64,000 bases of DNA from Mycolicibacterium moriokaense (GCF_003347205.1 NZ_QQBJ01000001.1:186001-250000), one strand, 5' to 3'. Shown: positions 16,429-25,396, counted from the stretch's first letter. Numbers and translations are program-made. Notes: a model not told the origin generated them from the letters alone.

Positions 16429-16481
16429 TTGACACATGGGCGCCAGGCCCTTAACTTTTCCTACAGACAGAAAAGTTTTCC
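16429..16481 (+). promoter_or_regulatory. Promoter and IclR-type box for the tct operon
   Basis: TTGACA (16429-16434), a 17-bp spacer and TAACTT (16452-16457) make a strong sigma-A promoter. CAGAAAAGTTTTCC (16468-16481) starts a few bases after the expected transcription start, the same geometry as at 13868. The box also forms the right arm of an 8-bp inverted repeat (AACTTTTC/GAAAAGTT, 16453-16477) that overlaps the -10. Confidence 0.7.
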
Positions 16482-16516
16482 ATCATGAAGAACTAGATCC
16501 CGCGAAGAGGTTCTGC

Positions 16517-17212
16517 ATGGATCAGGACGTCCAACCGAAGGCGAAGGCCAAGTCCGGCGAAGTCGAGTCGCCCGTCGACAGTGCTAACGGCACCGCCGGC
16601 GATGCGAACAGTTCCCCCAAGGACGCGAACGGTTCCGCCGGCGAGACCGGATCCGAGGCCCAGCCGTCGGACCAGTCAAGCGCCGAAGAGCCCGCCGAGG
16701 ACGTCGTCGACCCCGCCACCCAGGCCCACGACCAGCGGGTCACCCGGGTGGTGCACATCGTCTTGGGGCTGGTGATCGCGGCGGTCGGCGCGTGGCTGCT
16801 CTACCGCAGCCGGACCGAGCTCGCGTTCCACGGCCCGCAGGGCGCGCCGGGCCCTGGCTACCTTCCGGTCCTGTTGACGACGTGCCTGATCGTCCTCGGG
16901 CTGGCGCTGAGCGCTGTCTGGGTGTTCGGCCCGTTGGCCCGCCATGGCGAGGCGCCCACCCTCTCGTTGGTGCCGAGGCACATGGGCCGCGCCCTCGTCG
17001 TCTGGCTGGCGCTGGTGGTCTGCGCGTTCCTGATCGAACCGCTCGGCTTTCTGATCGCCGGGGAAGTCCTTGTGCTGCTTGTGATCCTGGTGATCGAACG
17101 GATCAAGTCGATCCCGCTGATCCTCTCGCTGCTGCTGCTGCCCCCGGCCATGTACTTCCTGTTCGACACCCTGCTCGAGGTGCAACTACCCGGAGGAACC
17201 CTGTGGTACTGA
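16517..17212 (+). CDS. TctB-like small membrane subunit of a tripartite tricarboxylate transporter
   Basis: The small membrane component (231 residues) of a TTT-family solute-binding-protein-dependent secondary importer. About 70 hydrophilic residues rich in Ser, Ala, Asp and Glu form an unusually long N-terminal extension. Four hydrophobic helices follow (about residues 75-95, 115-135, 155-180, 195-220), matching the DUF1468/TctB core. The ATG at 16517 begins MDQDVQPK. It heads the operon tctB-tctA-tctC, a permutation of the common order. Confidence 0.88.
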   Translation: MDQDVQPKAKAKSGEVESPVDSANGTAGDANSSPKDANGSAGETGSEAQPSDQSSAEEPAEDVVDPATQAHDQRVTRVVHIVLGLVIAAVGAWLLYRSRTELAFHGPQGAPGPGYLPVLLTTCLIVLGLALSAVWVFGPLARHGEAPTLSLVPRHMGRALVVWLALVVCAFLIEPLGFLIAGEVLVLLVILVIERIKSIPLILSLLLLPPAMYFLFDTLLEVQLPGGTLWY

Positions 17213-17255
17213 TTCGCGTGCGAAAGCTGTCTGCTGAGTTCGGTGGGGTGGGCCG

Positions 17256-18770
17256 GTGAACGCGATCGACGGACTGCTCCAGGGCCTACAGGCGGCGATC
17301 ACGCCGACCAACCTGCTGTGGCTGGTCGTCGGCTGCCTGCTCGGCACGCTCGTGGGCATCCTGCCCGGCCTCGGACCGCCCGCGACCATCGCGATCCTGT
17401 TGCCGCTGGCGACCGGGTTCAACCCGGCGACCGGCCTGATCATGATGGCCGGCATCTACTACGGCGCCAAATACGGCGGATCCACGACGTCGATCCTGAT
17501 GAACATCCCCGGCGAATCGGCGTCGGTCGTGACGTGCATCGACGGCTACGAGATGGCCAAACAGGGTCGCGCGGGCAAGGCGCTGGGCATCGCGGCCATC
17601 GCCTCGTTCGTGGCGGGCACCATCGGTGTCGTCGGCCTGACGTTCCTCGCCCCACTGGCAGCCGACGTTGCGGTCAACTTCGGTCCGCCCGAGTACTCGG
17701 CGTTGATGGTGTTCGCCCTGTTGCTGGTGATCATGCTGGCAGGCGACTCCCTGCTCAAGGGCTTCATCTCGATGTTCATCGGGCTGTTCTTGGCCACCAT
17801 CGGCACCGACCTCTTCTCCGGCGCTCAGCGATTCACCGGCGGCGAGATCGAACTCGCGGGCGGCATCGAGTTCATCGCACTGTCGGTCGGCATCTTCGCC
17901 ATCGGCGAGGTGCTGGTGAACATCGAGGAGAAGGCCGACAAGAAGCTGTTCACGGTGCCTAACAAGCTGCGCGACCTTCTCCCGTCCAAGAAGGACATCA
18001 CGAAGTCGACGCCGGCGATGGTGCAGGGCGGCGTCGTCGGGTTCCTGATCGGCATCCTCCCGGGCGCCGGTTCCACCGTCGCCTCGTTCGTGTCCTACAT
18101 CATCGCCAAGAAGACGTCGAAGACGCCCGAAGAGTTCGGCAACGGCGCCATCGAAGGCGTCGCCGCACCGGAGGCCGCGAACAACTCGGAGACCGGCGGC
18201 GCGATGGTGCCGCTGCTGACCATGGGCATCCCCGGATCCGGCACGGGCGCAGTGCTTCTCGGTGCTCTGGTGCTGTACGGGCTGAACCCCGGCCCGCTGC
18301 TGTTCCACGAGCACGCCGACGTGGTGTGGCCGATCATCGCCAGCATGTATCTGGGCAACATCGCCCTGCTGGTGATGAACCTGCCCATGGTCCCGTTGTT
18401 CGCGAAGCTGTTGAACACGCCGTACAAGGTGCTCTACCCGGCGATCCTGCTGATCTCCGTGGTCGGCGTGTACAGCGTGAACTTCTCGATCTTCGACGTC
18501 GGCCTGCTGGTGGTGTTCGGGCTGCTGGGCTACGTCATGCGCAAACTCGACATTCCGCCCGCACCATTGGTTCTCGCGTTCGTCCTCGGGCCGATCGCGG
18601 AGAACGCCATTCGCCAGTCGCTGCTGCTGTCCGACAACAGCCCGATGATCTACCTGCAGCGACCCATCTCGGCTGCCCTCATCGGTGTCGCGGCACTGCT
18701 GTTGCTGCTACTGACCTTCGGGCGCCGTACCCGCAAGGTGCGCGAGCAGATGGTCGACGTCGACGCGTGA
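17256..18770 (+). CDS. TctA-like large membrane subunit of a tripartite tricarboxylate transporter
   Basis: The main permease subunit, 504 residues with about 11-12 membrane helices. The duplicated Gly/Pro-rich signature of the family is present twice: GILPGLGPP near residue 35 and GILPGAGST near residue 265, together with GAKYGGSTTSILMNIPGE and MGIPGSGTGA. Import is driven by an ion gradient and substrate is delivered by the TctC lipoprotein. The start is GTG. It lies 43 bp downstream of tctB. Confidence 0.95.
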   Translation: MNAIDGLLQGLQAAITPTNLLWLVVGCLLGTLVGILPGLGPPATIAILLPLATGFNPATGLIMMAGIYYGAKYGGSTTSILMNIPGESASVVTCIDGYEMAKQGRAGKALGIAAIASFVAGTIGVVGLTFLAPLAADVAVNFGPPEYSALMVFALLLVIMLAGDSLLKGFISMFIGLFLATIGTDLFSGAQRFTGGEIELAGGIEFIALSVGIFAIGEVLVNIEEKADKKLFTVPNKLRDLLPSKKDITKSTPAMVQGGVVGFLIGILPGAGSTVASFVSYIIAKKTSKTPEEFGNGAIEGVAAPEAANNSETGGAMVPLLTMGIPGSGTGAVLLGALVLYGLNPGPLLFHEHADVVWPIIASMYLGNIALLVMNLPMVPLFAKLLNTPYKVLYPAILLISVVGVYSVNFSIFDVGLLVVFGLLGYVMRKLDIPPAPLVLAFVLGPIAENAIRQSLLLSDNSPMIYLQRPISAALIGVAALLLLLLTFGRRTRKVREQMVDVDA

Positions 18771-18813
18771 CCCCAGATCGTTTGTCTACCAACACCCACC
18801 AGGAAGGAATCGG

Positions 18814-19812
18814 ATGATGATCCGAATCAGGCAACTGCTCACCGTCGTGCTGGCTGCCTTCGCACTCGTCGCGCTCGCGGCCTGTGGGAACGGCCCAGGG
18901 GGTGGTGGCGGCAAGTCAGGACCCGTCGAAGTGGTCACGCACAACGCCGTCGGCGGCGGCAGTGACGTGTTCACCCGCCAGATGATCAAGGTGATGTACG
19001 AGAACAAGATCATCGACACCAACTGGCCGGTGCGCAACATCCCCGCGGGCGACTCGATCGGCGCGATGTCCTACATGGTGGACCGAAAAGGCAACGCGGG
19101 CTTGATCGCTCAGGTGACGCCGACCTGGCTGGCCACCCCGATGACGGTGGAGAACGCGAAGGTCAGCCTGGCGGATCTGACGCCGATCGCACTGGTGGCC
19201 ACCGAGCCGCAGGTGGTCGTGACGAACGTCAACTCGCCGTACAACTCGTTCGCCGACTTCGTGGACGCCGCCAAGAAGGCGCCCGACACGCTGGTCCAGG
19301 CCGGCGGCTCCAGCACCGCCAACGACGCGCTGACGAGGCTGGTGCTGCAGGATCAGCTGCAGGCGCGCTGGAAGTTCCTGTCGTTCGAGGACACCGGTTC
19401 GCGCATCACCGCCCTGCTGCGCAACGACGCAAACATCATGCTGGGCAGCGCCTCTGACGTCTCCGAGCAGGTGAAGGCCGGTCAGCTGAAGGTGATCGCC
19501 GTCGTCGGCGACAAGAAGCTGGACATCTTCCCCGATGTCAGCACGACCCAGGACCAGGGCATCGACTCCTCCAACGTGCCAGTGCAGTTCCGCGCCGTGA
19601 TGGGCGCGCCCGACATGCCCGAGGACGCGGTGAAGGGCTATGAAGACGATCTGACCAAGATGGTCGACACCGACGACTGGAAGACCCTGACCAAGAACGA
19701 CGGCCTGGTCACGGAGAACCTGCAGGGCGACGAGTTCACGTCGTACCTGAAGGAACAAACCGACATCGTCGGCGGCCTGCTCCAGGATCTGGGCCTGAGG
19801 AAGGATCAGTGA
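18814..19812 (+). CDS. TctC-like substrate-binding lipoprotein
   Basis: Extracytoplasmic solute receptor of the tripartite tricarboxylate transporter, 332 residues. An N-terminal signal peptide ends in a lipobox LVALAAC with Cys24 as the lipidation site, then a Gly-rich linker. The mature part has the periplasmic-binding fold with family features NAVGGGSDVFTRQM near the start and SSTANDALTRL in the middle. AGGAAGG precedes the ATG. The stop overlaps the start of the next MmgE/PrpD gene (GTGA), coupling uptake to catabolism. The ligand is unidentified. Confidence 0.92.
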   Translation: MMIRIRQLLTVVLAAFALVALAACGNGPGGGGGKSGPVEVVTHNAVGGGSDVFTRQMIKVMYENKIIDTNWPVRNIPAGDSIGAMSYMVDRKGNAGLIAQVTPTWLATPMTVENAKVSLADLTPIALVATEPQVVVTNVNSPYNSFADFVDAAKKAPDTLVQAGGSSTANDALTRLVLQDQLQARWKFLSFEDTGSRITALLRNDANIMLGSASDVSEQVKAGQLKVIAVVGDKKLDIFPDVSTTQDQGIDSSNVPVQFRAVMGAPDMPEDAVKGYEDDLTKMVDTDDWKTLTKNDGLVTENLQGDEFTSYLKEQTDIVGGLLQDLGLRKDQ

Positions 19813-21182
19813 GAGAAGACGGCCCAACGTCGCTTCTCGCCAGGTTCGCAGCCGAGCATCAGTGCGAGCAGATACCTGAACAGGTCCTGCACGCCGCTCG
19901 GCGCGCCCTGGTCGACCACATCGGGGTGTCGGTGAGCGGCTCCGTCCAGGACGCCACCCGCCGCGCAAGGGATGCGATCGCAGCCGGTGAAAGTGGCGGC
20001 GCGGCAACGGTGATCGGCACGGGCATGCGGGCGTCACCGCCGTCCGCGGCGTTCCTCAACGCGTTCGCCTCACACGTCCTGGATCTGGACGACGTGTACA
20101 ACCCGCCGGGGACCACCGTGCACGGCAGTTGTTCGGTGTGGCCGTCGATCCTGGCGGTCGCCGACACCAGGCCCGTCGGCGGTCGTGATGCGCTCGCCAG
20201 TTTCGCGGTCGGCTTCGAAGTCGAGACCCGGGTCGCGCATGCCGCGGGCCAGACGCACTACGACGTGGGCTGGCACGTCACCGGTACCTCCGGGCATATC
20301 GGCGCTGCGGCGGCGGCCGCGCGCACGATGGGGTTGGGCCACAAAGAGGTTGAGCACGCCATCGCCGCCGGTGCGACCCAGGCGGCGGGGCTGCGCATCA
20401 TGGCGGGCAGCGATCTGAAGAGCATGCATCCCGGCAAGGCCGCGATGGACGGCGTGCTCGCGGCGACGTTCGCCGCCCATCAACTGACCGCAGGCGGCAA
20501 CGCGCTGGAGGGCGACTTCGGCTACCTCGCGGTGATGAGCGACGAGCCGGCTCCCGAGAAGATCAGCGCCGATCTCGGCGGCAGCTGGAACCTCGCCAAC
20601 AACGGCTACAAGCTCTACCCGAGCGGGTCATTGACTCACCCCATGATCGACGGAGTCATCGCCCTGGTCACCGAAAACGACGTGGCGCCAGGCGATGTGA
20701 CCGTGATCGACATCCGCGTTTCGCCACCCGCGGCCCGCTTCACGGATCTGCCGCGACCGACCACGTCGACGCAGGCGAAGTTCAGCCTGCGGCACTGCGC
20801 GGCCGCTGCGGCCGTCTTCCGGCGACTCGGCCCCGACGAACTCGAACCTCAGATCCTCGCCCGGCCAGGCGTCGTCGCGCTGCGCGACCGGGTCAAGGTG
20901 GTCAGCGACCCCGCGGTCGGCAAGCAGGACGCCGACGTCGAGATCACGCTCTCCTCGGGCCAGTCGTTGGCCATCCAGGTGCGCGGCAACCGCGGCACGC
21001 CGTCGGCCCCGCTCGATGACGACGAACTCGACGCGAAGTTCCGCGAGTTGGTCACGCCGGTGCTCGGCGAGCAGCGCACCGAACGACTGCTTGCCACGTG
21101 CTGGCGGTTCCACGAACTCGACGACGCCTCGGAACTGCTGGCGCAGACCGTGCCCTCCGGAGCCGCTTGGTCAGCGACGTGA
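19809..21182 (+). CDS. MmgE/PrpD family protein 1
   Basis: A 457-residue member of the 2-methylcitrate dehydratase/cis-aconitate decarboxylase/iminodisuccinate epimerase superfamily. Landmarks include DLDDVYNPPGTTVHGS (about residues 94-109), GWHVTGTSGHIGAA (about 155) and KSMHPGKAAMDG (about 203). These carry the Asp, His and Lys residues placed in the active site of characterised family members. It is coupled to tctC by a GTGA overlap and followed after 3 bp by an SDR gene, so it acts on the imported acid or a near product. The exact reaction is not known. Confidence 0.88.
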   Translation: MREDGPTSLLARFAAEHQCEQIPEQVLHAARRALVDHIGVSVSGSVQDATRRARDAIAAGESGGAATVIGTGMRASPPSAAFLNAFASHVLDLDDVYNPPGTTVHGSCSVWPSILAVADTRPVGGRDALASFAVGFEVETRVAHAAGQTHYDVGWHVTGTSGHIGAAAAAARTMGLGHKEVEHAIAAGATQAAGLRIMAGSDLKSMHPGKAAMDGVLAATFAAHQLTAGGNALEGDFGYLAVMSDEPAPEKISADLGGSWNLANNGYKLYPSGSLTHPMIDGVIALVTENDVAPGDVTVIDIRVSPPAARFTDLPRPTTSTQAKFSLRHCAAAAAVFRRLGPDELEPQILARPGVVALRDRVKVVSDPAVGKQDADVEITLSSGQSLAIQVRGNRGTPSAPLDDDELDAKFRELVTPVLGEQRTERLLATCWRFHELDDASELLAQTVPSGAAWSAT

Positions 21183-21185
21183 CGC

Positions 21186-21902
21186 ATGGCTGATTCCGCG
21201 AAAGAGATCGCCCTGGTCACCGGGGCGGGCAGCGGGCTGGGCGCGATCATCGCCGAACGCCTTGCCGCCGAGGGCCTTACGGTGGCCGTCAACACCAGGG
21301 CGCATTCCGAGCAGGCGGATGCGGTGGCCGCGGCGATCCGCGCCGGCGGTGGCTGCGCGTTCTCGGTGACAGCCAACGTCACCGACCCGTCGGCGGTGCG
21401 CCACATGTTCGACACGGTCGCGGCCCACGGCCGGCTGCGCGTGCTCGTCAACAACGCCTCCTACCGTCCGCGTCAGCGCGTCGAGACGATCACCGAGGAC
21501 GACTGGTACCAGGTGCGCGCGGTGACACTCGACGGGGCGTTCCGGTGCATCCGCAACGCGCTGCCCGCGCTGGTTCCCGGCGGGCGCATCGTCAACATCC
21601 TGGGCCGCAACGCACTCGAAGGAGACCCGGAACGGGTGCACCTCTCGGCCGCCAAGCACGGCCTGCTGGGCCTGACCCTCGGCATGGCGGCGGCGCTGCG
21701 CGCCGACGGTGTCGCCGTGAACGCGGTGTCACCCGGCATGGAGCCGAATGTCTCCGACGGGCCCGAGTTGGACCGCTGCCGCATGGAGATCGCCTCCCAG
21801 GTGGCGCGCCTGGCGTTCGCGAACGCCGCCGACACGACGGGCACCCTGGTGCGGGTCGACTGCGACGGCGCAGAGGTGGTCAGCGCGTCTGCGGCGTGGT
21901 GA
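21186..21902 (+). CDS. SDR-fold protein lacking the canonical catalytic Ser and Tyr
   Basis: A 238-residue Rossmann-fold protein of the short-chain dehydrogenase/reductase superfamily. The nucleotide-binding glycine motif is intact (VTGAGSGLGA) and NNAS replaces NNAG. Two catalytic positions are changed. The strand that normally ends with the active Ser reads IVNILGRNA, and the YxxxK site reads HLSAAKHG, keeping Lys but with Leu at the Tyr position. Either chemistry has shifted or the protein is a non-catalytic or specialised relative. It ends the tct-prpD operon and overlaps the convergent MmgE/PrpD gene 2 by 23 bp. Confidence 0.83.
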   Translation: MADSAKEIALVTGAGSGLGAIIAERLAAEGLTVAVNTRAHSEQADAVAAAIRAGGGCAFSVTANVTDPSAVRHMFDTVAAHGRLRVLVNNASYRPRQRVETITEDDWYQVRAVTLDGAFRCIRNALPALVPGGRIVNILGRNALEGDPERVHLSAAKHGLLGLTLGMAAALRADGVAVNAVSPGMEPNVSDGPELDRCRMEIASQVARLAFANAADTTGTLVRVDCDGAEVVSASAAW

Positions 21903-23259
21903 GTTCGAGCATCGCATCGACGCTTCCGCCGGACTTCAGCGAAAAGGCCGCATCGGCAAGCCTGTCCGCCGCTGCGCGCCCGATCACATCGTCGGCCAGG
22001 CCGTGGAATTTGTCTGCGAGTTCGTCGTCGCTCAGCCGGTTTCCCGGGGTGCCGCGGGCATGATCGACCCACGTCTGCACGGTGTCGCCGTCGGCGGTGC
22101 GGGCCGTCGCACCGGCCTGCGTGTGGGGCACGTCCGGGTCCGGCACCACCTCGATCTTCGCCATCATCGCGCGGACGTCGTCGCGGTGCACGGCGGTGTC
22201 GGAGAACTCCGACTCGCCCGCGCGGCCGTCCAGCAGCGCGATGGAGCAGGCGAACGTCACCGAGAACTTGCCCTCCAAACCCGTTCGCGGATCGGTCTTT
22301 CCGGTCAGCTCGCGCACGAGCGGGTGCACGTGGAGCTTGATCTTGTCGATCCGGTCGGCGCTGAGCCCCTTTTCGACGGCGAGGTCGCGCACCGCGTCGA
22401 TGGCCGGGTGGATCACCACGCCGCACGCATACGGCTTCACCCCGTTGTCGAAGATCTGCCAGGTCTCACCGAGGCCGTCCACCAGGTCGGCGGGCGTGCT
22501 CACCGACGACATCACCTCGAACAGGCCGCGGCGGCCCTGCAGCGGATCCGGCGCCCCGGTGAAGCCGCCCGCGGCGAGCAGTCCGGCCCACACCCCTGCC
22601 TGCGCGGCGTGGCCGGCGTGGAACGGCTTGGTCATCGTGCCGAACTGCTCGCGGTGGCCGGAGGCCTGCGTCGCCGCGATGCTCAGGCAGTGCGTCGCCG
22701 TCGCGCCCTGAAGCCCCAGCAGCCTGATCGCGACGGTGGCCGACGCCAGCGTGCCCGTGGTTCCGGTCATGTGCCAGCCCGCGTCGTAGTGCTCGGGGTA
22801 GAGCGCATTGCTGACCCGCGCGGAGAGCTCGTACCCGAGCGAATGCGCGGCCAGCAGTTCGGAACCCGACGCGCCGCGCCACTCGGCCAGCGCGGTGCCC
22901 GCGGCGTAGAGCGGTGTGGTGGGATGCAGAATGGTCGGCACATGCGTGTCATCGAAATCCAAGGCGTGGCAGGAGATTCCGTTCACCAGCGCCGCGTCGG
23001 TGACCCGCAGTCGCTGATCCGTGCCGAGCACTCTGGCCTGGGGTTCGCCGCCGAGCAGCACACACTGAGCCGTCGCGACGGCTGCTGCCGGTTCCGAGGC
23101 GCCCGCGATCGCCAGGCCGAGGTGGTCGAGCAGGCAACGGGTGCTCTCGTGCAGCACGTCGGCGGGAATCGCATCGGGTGGTGTCCGGATAACGAAATCC
23201 AGCAGAGTGCGCGTCTCGGCGGAGGTCCGGTCGTCGTAGTCTGCGAGAACACTCGTCAT
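21880..23259 (-). CDS. MmgE/PrpD family protein 2
   Basis: A 459-residue MmgE/PrpD protein, more divergent than its two local paralogues. It keeps DFDDTHVPTILHP (about 101-113), GWHMTGTTGT (about 160) and KPFHAGHAAQAG (about 211), but the last motif has His where the paralogues have Lys after Gly (HPGK). The central DNGVKPYACGVVIHP is shared. The ATG at 23259 lies 13 bp from an IclR-type box placed between this gene and divergent paralogue 3. Confidence 0.87.
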   Translation of the reverse strand: MTSVLADYDDRTSAETRTLLDFVIRTPPDAIPADVLHESTRCLLDHLGLAIAGASEPAAAVATAQCVLLGGEPQARVLGTDQRLRVTDAALVNGISCHALDFDDTHVPTILHPTTPLYAAGTALAEWRGASGSELLAAHSLGYELSARVSNALYPEHYDAGWHMTGTTGTLASATVAIRLLGLQGATATHCLSIAATQASGHREQFGTMTKPFHAGHAAQAGVWAGLLAAGGFTGAPDPLQGRRGLFEVMSSVSTPADLVDGLGETWQIFDNGVKPYACGVVIHPAIDAVRDLAVEKGLSADRIDKIKLHVHPLVRELTGKTDPRTGLEGKFSVTFACSIALLDGRAGESEFSDTAVHRDDVRAMMAKIEVVPDPDVPHTQAGATARTADGDTVQTWVDHARGTPGNRLSDDELADKFHGLADDVIGRAAADRLADAAFSLKSGGSVDAMLELTTPQTR

Positions 23260-23265
23260 GTAATC

Positions 23266-23286
23266 TGTATAACAGAAAATATTTCC
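23266..23286. promoter_or_regulatory. IclR-type box and palindrome between divergent MmgE/PrpD genes
   Basis: In the 46-bp gap, CAGAAAATATTTCC (23273-23286) is the third copy of the island box. It overlaps a second symmetric element, TCTGTATAACAGA (5-bp arms TCTGT/ACAGA, about 23265-23277), and a partly matching TCTGTAATACGGA is present on the other strand just to the right. TATAAC within this segment could be a plus-strand -10. One regulator dimer or tetramer here would control both genes. Confidence 0.6.
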
Positions 23287-23305
23287 GTATTACAGACTCA
23301 ATCGG

Positions 23306-24682
23306 ATGGAGCGGCGGGTGGCCGATGAGCAGGCGGTGAGCCGCGCACTGGCCGGCTTCGCGGCGGGCGTGCGGATCGACGCCCTTCCGGCCGACGTCGT
23401 TCACCAGGCCGTGCGTTGCCTGGTCGACTGGCTCGGCTGCACCGTCGCAGGATCGGCCACCGGCGAGGGAGAACGTACGCGGGCCGGCATCGGTGTCCTG
23501 GACCCCGGCGACGGATCGCGCACCGCGCCCATCATCGGCACCCGGCAGCGCGCAGGTGTCGGGTATGCGGCGCTGGCCAACGGGATCGCCGCGCACGTGC
23601 TCGATTTCGACGACACCTTCAACCCTGACCGAACCACGATCCACGGAAGCGCTCCGCTGTGGCCCGCCATCGTCGCCGCCGCCGAACTGGTCCCGGTGTC
23701 CGGCGCGACGGCCGTCGAGGCGTTCGTCGCCGGGTTCGAGGTGCAGACCCGCGTCGCCGTCGCCGCCGGACCCGGACACTACGACGTCGGCTGGCACGTC
23801 ACCGGCACCGTCGGGCACATCGGCGCCGCCGCCGCCACCGCACGGCTGCTGAACCTTCAGCCCGACCAGTTGCTCGCGGCGATCGGAACCGGTGCCACGC
23901 AGTCGGCGGGCATGAAGGTGGTGTACGGCTCGATGGGCAAGTCCTTGCACCCCGGCAAGGCCGCCATGGACGGACTGCTCGCGGGCTTGCTGGCGCGCGA
24001 CGGCTTCACCTCCAGTCCGGAGTCCATCGAGGGCCATCGCGGCTTTCTGCACCTGTTCTCGCCCGACCCGGTGCCGTCACGGGCCGTCGAGGGCCTCGGG
24101 CAGACGTGGTATCTGCCCCGCGACGGCTTCAAGCCGTACGCCTGCGGTTCGCTCACCCACCCGCCGGCGCAGGCGCTGCTCGAATTGCGCGCGGAGCACG
24201 GCCTCGATGCCGACGACGTCGCATCGGTGGACGCGTACGTGCACGACTACGTCAAGACGACGACCGGGCTCGCCGAGCCGCGGACCGGGCTGCAGGGCAA
24301 GTTCAGCATCTACCACGTGCTGGCGGTCGCCCTTGCCGACGGCGCGGCGCTGCCCGACCAGTTCACCGACGAGCGGGTGGCCGACCCTGCGCTGGCCGCG
24401 CTGCGCGAGCGCGTGCACGTCCACACCGACCCCGAACAGAACAAAGACTCGGCACGAATCAGGTTGACACTGAAGGACGGTCGCACGCTCGACCGTCACA
24501 TCGCGCACAACCTCGGCACCCCGGACAACCCGATGAGCGACAAGCAACTCCAGGACAAGTTCGTCGGTCTCGCCTCTCCCGTGCTCGGCGGCGACCGCGC
24601 GGCACAGATCGCGGCGACGTGCTGGCGGTTGACCGAGCTTGCCGACGTGCGCGAGGTGGCGAACCTGACCTGCCCGGCGTGA
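23306..24682 (+). CDS. MmgE/PrpD family protein 3
   Basis: A 458-residue MmgE/PrpD protein with the full landmark set: DFDDTFNPDRTTIHGS, GWHVTGTVGHIGAA and KSLHPGKAAMDG, then DGFKPYACGSLTHPP in the second half. It is closer to paralogue 1 than to paralogue 2. ATG at 23306, just downstream of the island IclR box. Three paralogues in one island suggest sequential dehydration, epimerisation or decarboxylation steps, or action on stereoisomers, but I cannot assign which. Confidence 0.88.
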   Translation: MERRVADEQAVSRALAGFAAGVRIDALPADVVHQAVRCLVDWLGCTVAGSATGEGERTRAGIGVLDPGDGSRTAPIIGTRQRAGVGYAALANGIAAHVLDFDDTFNPDRTTIHGSAPLWPAIVAAAELVPVSGATAVEAFVAGFEVQTRVAVAAGPGHYDVGWHVTGTVGHIGAAAATARLLNLQPDQLLAAIGTGATQSAGMKVVYGSMGKSLHPGKAAMDGLLAGLLARDGFTSSPESIEGHRGFLHLFSPDPVPSRAVEGLGQTWYLPRDGFKPYACGSLTHPPAQALLELRAEHGLDADDVASVDAYVHDYVKTTTGLAEPRTGLQGKFSIYHVLAVALADGAALPDQFTDERVADPALAALRERVHVHTDPEQNKDSARIRLTLKDGRTLDRHIAHNLGTPDNPMSDKQLQDKFVGLASPVLGGDRAAQIAATCWRLTELADVREVANLTCPA

Positions 24683-24691
24683 CCTGAGCGG

Positions 24692-25396
24692 TTAAGTCAA
24701 CCGCGTTTCGAACGCGACGCGGTCGCCGCGGTACAGCGCGCGGACCACCTCGATCGGCCGCCCGTCGGTGTCCAGCGAGCGGCGGTTGAGCAGCAGCATC
24801 GGCATCGCGGTCGTCGACTCCAGCAGCGCGGCCTCGCGCGGCGACGGCAGCGCAGTCTCGATGCGTTCCACCGCCGAGCCGAACTGCACTCCGCCCGACC
24901 GGATCGCCGCGTACAACGACGTGGTCGGGTCGAACGTCTCGGTCAGATGGCCGAAGCGGTGCCGCGGCAGGTAGCTGCTCTCCAGCCCGATCCGCTGCCC
25001 GTCGGCAAGCAGCACACGCTCCAGGTGCATCACCCCGTCGCCTGGCGAAACCGCCAGCGCCTCAGCCATTTCCGCGGTCGCAACGACGTCCTCCCAGGTG
25101 ACGAGCACACGCCCGGGGACGCGCCCCCGTTCCCTGGCACCCTCGGTGTAGGAGCGAAGCGACAGCGGCTGGACCAGCTTGGGGCGCGAGACGACGGTGC
25201 CGCGTCCGCGTCTCTCGATTCGGCCCTCGACCAGCAACTCGTGCAGCGCCTGCCGAACGGTTTCCCGCGACACCCCGAAACGCACCGCCAACTCGCGCTC
25301 GGGCGGAACGGCGTCACCCTCGTCGAGGTCGGCCAGGATGTCGTCCATCGCGGTGCGGACCAGATACGGCTTCGGCAGCCTGTCCGGTGATGTCAT
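24692..25396 (-). CDS. GntR/HutC-family regulator (phosphonate island)
   Basis: A 234-residue repressor-type regulator. It has an N-terminal GntR winged helix (about residues 8-75, with ELAVRFGVSRETVRQALHELLVEGRIERRGRGTVV spanning recognition helix and wing). A C-terminal UTRA domain (about 90-232) contains GDGVMHLERVLLADGQRIGLESSYLP. HutC-subfamily members such as PhnF sense phosphorus- or amino-acid-related ligands. Its ATG overlaps the stop of the HD-domain gene (ATGA). A perfect GntR/HutC operator lies upstream of that gene, so it should be autoregulated together with the divergent catabolic operon. Confidence 0.92.
   Translation of the reverse strand: MTSPDRLPKPYLVRTAMDDILADLDEGDAVPPERELAVRFGVSRETVRQALHELLVEGRIERRGRGTVVSRPKLVQPLSLRSYTEGARERGRVPGRVLVTWEDVVATAEMAEALAVSPGDGVMHLERVLLADGQRIGLESSYLPRHRFGHLTETFDPTTSLYAAIRSGGVQFGSAVERIETALPSPREAALLESTTAMPMLLLNRRSLDTDGRPIEVVRALYRGDRVAFETRLT

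Noticed and set aside
19809-24682. A standard methylcitrate-cycle (prp) operon
   Set aside because: No PrpC (methylcitrate synthase) or PrpB (lyase) gene accompanies the three PrpD-family genes, and a TctABC importer does.
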